Notes under the pieces: model-generated
Told to the model about the DNA's origin: nothing
What the model saw: only the letters and a program-made list of their open reading frames with translations
Database searches by the model: none
Translations under genes and position numbers: made by a program
Assembly: GCA_023488925.1 (NCBI GenBank)
Contig: JAMDDA010000102.1
Span: 1 to 7,085, forward strand
DNA length: 7,085 bases
Direction: 5' to 3'
From: Actinomycetota bacterium
Lineage (GTDB): Bacteria; Actinomycetota; Thermoleophilia; RBG-16-64-13
In this document: piece by piece, positions 4,054 through 7,085 of the stretch
Position numbering within the stretch: position 1 is the first letter of the stretch
Layout: each line of letters begins with the position of its first letter

Positions 4054-6993
4054 TCAACACTCCTCTACGGACAGTTTGTCCTCCAGCCCCAAGTCGATCA
4101 GAATCTGGCGGAGATCCGAGATGAGACTTCCGGCAACGTCGGGGTCGACGGTCGCGGTGAAATCTACATCGAGCCGGAGGTCGAAGCCCCTTCTGAATTT
4201 CGGTATGACTTTGGTGCCCAGACGATTCCAGTGCTCCGACGGGACGCGGCCGACGAGGCGAATGGTCTTCGTCGGTATCCTGGGTTTGGGTTCCGGACCT
4301 GGTTTTCCGCCCTCCTCGGGTGCCAGACCGGGCTCGGCGCCCGGTACAGTCCCCGGAGCCGGTCCAAAGCCGGGTGCCGGGGCGGACGCCGGAGCCGGCC
4401 CCGGTCCGAGGCTCGGACAAGGTCCAGCACTCTGCGGCGGCGGAAACGGCCCCACTTCGGCTGCATGCTCTGCGGCAACGGTCTTCAGCGCCCGCGCCTT
4501 CTCCTTGGTGAGCAGAAAGACGCCCGGCTCGAAGGCGACCTCGTCCGGACTGATAAGCTCCTCGAACCAGACCCGTTCGTATGAGCCGCCCGGCTTCAGG
4601 CCGGAGGCGAGTCCGAAGTCTCCCCTCTCGATGAACTCGACGATCTTGCCCCGCAGAGTGGTGTCGGGGTCGAGAAGCCGCGTGAGCGAGCCGTTCACGA
4701 AGCTCTGCCGCAGGCTGAGCAGCGGCCAGGCCGCAGATTCCTTCAGCGCCGGCGGCCAGTTGCGCTCGATATAGCCGGCGCCCACTGATTCGTTGAGGAG
4801 CGCCTCAGACTTGAGCGCCGCTATGACCCTTCCGCAGAGGGTCTCTCCGCTGCTCGAGTGGCCGGCCCCCAGATCGATGGTCTTGAGCCCGTCGGCGTCC
4901 CGGCGCTCAGCCTCCCCGCGGTCGGGCGCCCCAGGCTCGGCTCCCCCGCGGCCGGCCGGCTCAGGCCCCGCCCCCTTGCGGTCCGCGAGCACCACAAACC
5001 GGTAGCCGCCCCAGACCTCATCCTTGGCCGCTTCTTCGGCTTCGGCCACCTTGGATTGGATCTCGGCGCGGTCTGTCCGGTCGAACTCTCCCCCAAGGGT
5101 ACCCTCGGCGATCTCCTTGGCCACGCGCTTCCAGGCAAGCCACACTTCGACCTTCTCGCGCAGGTCCCGGCCCGGCTTCTTGATGCACCACACAAGGGAT
5201 GCCGGATAAAGCCGCGGAGAGGCGCCCCGTTGCCTGGTCCATTCCGCTATCTGCTCTCGCAGGGGTCCGGCGCCGGTCCACTCGATGTCGGGCTCAGTGA
5301 CCACAAGAGTCAGCCTCGGCGCATCCAGCACCTCGGCGCCATCGCGGGGGAAGAACACAACGGGAATAGTGGCCCCCCGCCGAAACTCGTCCTCTACCAG
5401 CCTGCGCATGGCCGGCCTGATCTCCGTCTCTTCGTCCAGAGAGGCACGGCGGTCACTGACGACCTTCTTCATGGTGGGCTGGTGGCTGATCCTGAAGCCG
5501 TCAGAGCCCACCTTGCGGATGAAGTACGACCTGCCCTCCAGGGCGTAGGCGGCGTTGTCCACAGAGGTGGTGTCCACCTCCGGCTCGCCCAGGGCAAAGC
5601 GCAGCTCAGGAAGGTGCGCGACCTTGTCTATCTGGCCGCCGGAGGACTCGAAAAGGATGGCCGTTCCCACCCGGCGGTGGATGTCGCGCAGAGGTCCTTT
5701 GGTGTCGGCGTCCAGCGCCCTTGCGTGAGACTGTTCACCGGCGATGTCGGCGTCGATGGCGGCGACCAGGCGCGGCTCGCCCAGCTGGCCCAGGATGGTG
5801 CTCCGAAAACCGAGGTCGTGAAGCGGCGCCGACCCAAGGGTGATCAGCGGTTCCCGGCGCGCAGTGGTGAACCCTTCCCGATAGGCCCACGCGATCCACT
5901 GAGCAAGCATCGCCAGCGTCCCCCGCGTCTGCTGGTACTGCGAAAGTGCCTGCCACTTGCGCTGAAACACCGAAAGAGTGGCCGGGTGGAAGGGGTAGCA
6001 CGTCCCGAACCGCCGCAGGAGAAACTCCCGCGCCTTGGCCTCGGTCGCCGTCGTGTCTACCGCCGTCCATTCCGGGGGGAGCTGCGCCCTCCGTTCAAAG
6101 CACCAGTCGGCAAAGGCCTTCGCCACGTTCTTCCTCACACGCTCATTCCCCAGGTCCTCGAAGAGCCGCCGCCGCACCACTTCGCTGATCTCGGTCTCGT
6201 CGTTGGCGATAAGATCCTTGGCGACACGCCGGACCACCTTGGTGACCCTGTCCTGCCACTGCATGTCCCAATCGGTCATCTCCACCTGGCTGCGGGGAAG
6301 GCTGATGACCGCCACGACGCGGGTGGACCCGGTCGTCGCGACCGTGAGGTTTTGGACGAAGGCGTGGAAGGAATCCGCCATGCCGCGATGACGGTTCAAG
6401 AAGTTGAGCACCTCGTCGAACAGCAGCAACACCGGCCCGTTCGCAGCCTGGAAGACCCGGGCGATGGACTCCGTCCCCGGCGGAGTGGTCACGGCGGCTT
6501 TCCCGAGCGCTTCGACACCGGCGTCCCCGGCAAGCTGACGGGCAATATCGATCCAGGGCGTCTCGCGACCCTCCTGCGGATCCCAGGCATTCCCCACGAA
6601 CACGCCCACGCGCGCCTCGGGGACCGACGGGAGGCCGGCGTCCCGGAGCAGAGCGGAGACCCCCGCGTAGCCGGCCGCCTTGTCCCCGCTCGTGCCGAGG
6701 TGATAGAGAGCGGTGAGCGTGTGCGTCTTGCCCCCGCCGAATTGGGTGATGAGGGTCAGCACCGGCGCGGTATTGTCGGTCTTTCCGGCGAGCCTCCGCA
6801 GCACCATCTCGGCGTGTTCGCGCAAGGCCCGAGTCCAGCAGGTGCGGGCGAAGAACTGCCTGGGATCGCGGTAGTCTTCGGGAGCCGTTCCGCCCACCAC
6901 CTGCTCAAGGGCGATGGCGAACTCGTCCGGGTTGAAGGAGCGACCTTCCCGGACCTCCGTTCGCGGGATCGCTACTTTGTACCAAGGCTCCAT
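4054..6993 (-). CDS. DUF499-type P-loop ATPase, probable defence-module component
   Basis: This is a complete 979-residue ATPase. The N-terminus (MEPWYKVAIPRTEVREG, then FAIALEQVVGGTAPEDYRDP and FFARTCWT) is characteristic of DUF499 proteins. A Walker A loop is at residues 84-91 (QFGGGKTHTL, lacking the first Gly of the classical motif) and a Walker B strand at 187-194 (PVLLLFDE). VVAVISLPRS near 226-235 fits a sensor strand. Two flexible segments, about 672-702 and 848-905, split the C-terminal half. The last 74 residues (IRLVGRVPSEHWNRLGTKVIPKFRRG onward) look like the normal family ending. The ATG at 6993 is preceded by GGAGG (7002-7006) and overlaps the previous stop as TGATG; the frame is open further upstream, but family starts begin at this Met. 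DUF499 ATPases occur beside DUF1156 DNA methylases and DUF3780 proteins in loci annotated as anti-phage associated. No partner is identifiable in the window, and the next DNA after the stop is the IS. The enzymatic role is unproven. Confidence 0.88.
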   Translation of the reverse strand: MEPWYKVAIPRTEVREGRSFNPDEFAIALEQVVGGTAPEDYRDPRQFFARTCWTRALREHAEMVLRRLAGKTDNTAPVLTLITQFGGGKTHTLTALYHLGTSGDKAAGYAGVSALLRDAGLPSVPEARVGVFVGNAWDPQEGRETPWIDIARQLAGDAGVEALGKAAVTTPPGTESIARVFQAANGPVLLLFDEVLNFLNRHRGMADSFHAFVQNLTVATTGSTRVVAVISLPRSQVEMTDWDMQWQDRVTKVVRRVAKDLIANDETEISEVVRRRLFEDLGNERVRKNVAKAFADWCFERRAQLPPEWTAVDTTATEAKAREFLLRRFGTCYPFHPATLSVFQRKWQALSQYQQTRGTLAMLAQWIAWAYREGFTTARREPLITLGSAPLHDLGFRSTILGQLGEPRLVAAIDADIAGEQSHARALDADTKGPLRDIHRRVGTAILFESSGGQIDKVAHLPELRFALGEPEVDTTSVDNAAYALEGRSYFIRKVGSDGFRISHQPTMKKVVSDRRASLDEETEIRPAMRRLVEDEFRRGATIPVVFFPRDGAEVLDAPRLTLVVTEPDIEWTGAGPLREQIAEWTRQRGASPRLYPASLVWCIKKPGRDLREKVEVWLAWKRVAKEIAEGTLGGEFDRTDRAEIQSKVAEAEEAAKDEVWGGYRFVVLADRKGAGPEPAGRGGAEPGAPDRGEAERRDADGLKTIDLGAGHSSSGETLCGRVIAALKSEALLNESVGAGYIERNWPPALKESAAWPLLSLRQSFVNGSLTRLLDPDTTLRGKIVEFIERGDFGLASGLKPGGSYERVWFEELISPDEVAFEPGVFLLTKEKARALKTVAAEHAAEVGPFPPPQSAGPCPSLGPGPAPASAPAPGFGPAPGTVPGAEPGLAPEEGGKPGPEPKPRIPTKTIRLVGRVPSEHWNRLGTKVIPKFRRGFDLRLDVDFTATVDPDVAGSLISDLRQILIDLGLEDKLSVEEC
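4279..4452 (-). other. Pro/Gly/Ala low-complexity linker in the DUF499 protein
   Basis: Residues 848-905 are nearly all Pro, Gly, Ala, Ser and Glu, with repeated PAP, GPGPAP and PGxxPG units. They join the ATPase body to a conserved C-terminal domain of about 74 residues. The DNA is correspondingly GGN-CCN rich and prone to slippage, so its length probably varies between relatives. Confidence 0.75.
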
Positions 6994-7085
6994 CAGATTG
7001 GCCTCCGTCTGAGCGTTTCTCTTGGCAACAGCGAGCGAACGTGTTTCCGCACACGCCGCGCCAGTGCGACGGCCCGCCTGGCCTC
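6993..7085 (-). CDS. C-terminus of an unidentified gene upstream of DUF499 (partial)
   Basis: From the right edge, one minus-strand frame is open for 30 codons and ends in TGA at 6993-6995, sharing its last base with the DUF499 start (TGATG). The visible tail is very basic (ARRVRKHVRSLLPRETLRRRPI). The overlap geometry argues for a co-translated operon partner. In known DUF499 loci a DUF1156 adenine-type DNA methylase is a frequent neighbour, but 30 residues are not enough to identify one. All three minus-strand frames are fairly open in this short stretch, so the frame choice rests on the TGATG junction. Confidence 0.5.
   Translation of the reverse strand, partial: EARRAVALARRVRKHVRSLLPRETLRRRPI
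7002..7006 (-). promoter_or_regulatory. Ribosome binding site of the DUF499 gene
   Basis: GGAGG on the minus strand, 8 nt before the ATG at 6993 and inside the end of the upstream gene. It supports the chosen start over an in-frame extension to the right. Confidence 0.6.

Noticed and set aside
3988..4774. Overlapping plus-strand frames opposite the DUF499 3' end
   Set aside because: They are products of the Pro/Gly-rich linker read on the other strand, and they begin inside the IS end.
6996..7085. In-frame N-terminal extension of the DUF499 protein to the right
   Set aside because: The frame is open, but there is no good start in it, the family begins at this Met with a PWYK-like sequence, and a GGAGG site is correctly placed for 6993.
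1..7085. tRNA, rRNA, CRISPR array or riboswitch
   Set aside because: No cloverleaf, regular spaced repeats or recognisable riboswitch core was seen by eye on either strand.

Overview
The window is GC-rich bacterial DNA with dense genes, short overlaps between them, and strong GC preference at third codon positions. No gene identifies the taxon. A high-GC clostridial-type Firmicute, or a deep-branching soil or subsurface lineage, would fit the ECF sigma factor, the acyl-CoA dehydrogenase, the IS1380-type element and the DUF499 ATPase. That assignment is inference only.

Layout from left to right. (1) Positions 1-539, plus strand: the C-terminal ATPase domain of a sensor histidine kinase whose start lies outside the window. 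Its last codons form a perfect 18-bp, almost pure G/C hairpin that ends on the stop codon. (2) Positions 590-2531, minus strand: a compact operon read right to left. It holds an acyl-CoA dehydrogenase-like gene (1389-2531), an ECF-type sigma factor gene (766-1401) that overlaps it by 13 nt, and a 42-residue protein with a Cys-x-Cys-x-Cys motif (590-718) behind a strong ribosome binding site. The 3' end of one more gene (2531-2677) enters this operon through a TGATG stop/start overlap and is cut off at the IS end. (3) Positions 2676-4035: a decayed IS1380-type insertion sequence. Both terminal inverted repeats can still be found, but the transposase has a large internal deletion, three frame changes and a partial duplication. 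(4) Positions 4054-6993, minus strand: a complete 979-residue P-loop ATPase of the DUF499 type, a family known from defence-associated modules with DUF1156 DNA methylases. It is coupled by TGATG to a gene that runs off the right edge (6993-7085).

How the parts fit. The sigma factor has a cysteine-rich tail and no recognisable anti-sigma partner. It is joined to a dehydrogenase that appears to lack the usual catalytic glutamate and to a small thiol-rich protein. This suggests a self-contained redox- or metal-responsive unit, which is a hypothesis. The DUF499 gene is probably one piece of a defence operon whose other genes lie to the right, or were lost on the left. The two flanks of the IS relic do not look like two halves of one locus: a truncated gene ends at one side, the DUF499 operon ends 18 nt from the other, and no target duplication is visible. 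The IS therefore probably marks a deletion or rearrangement junction that cut the sigma/dehydrogenase operon from its original upstream gene and promoter.
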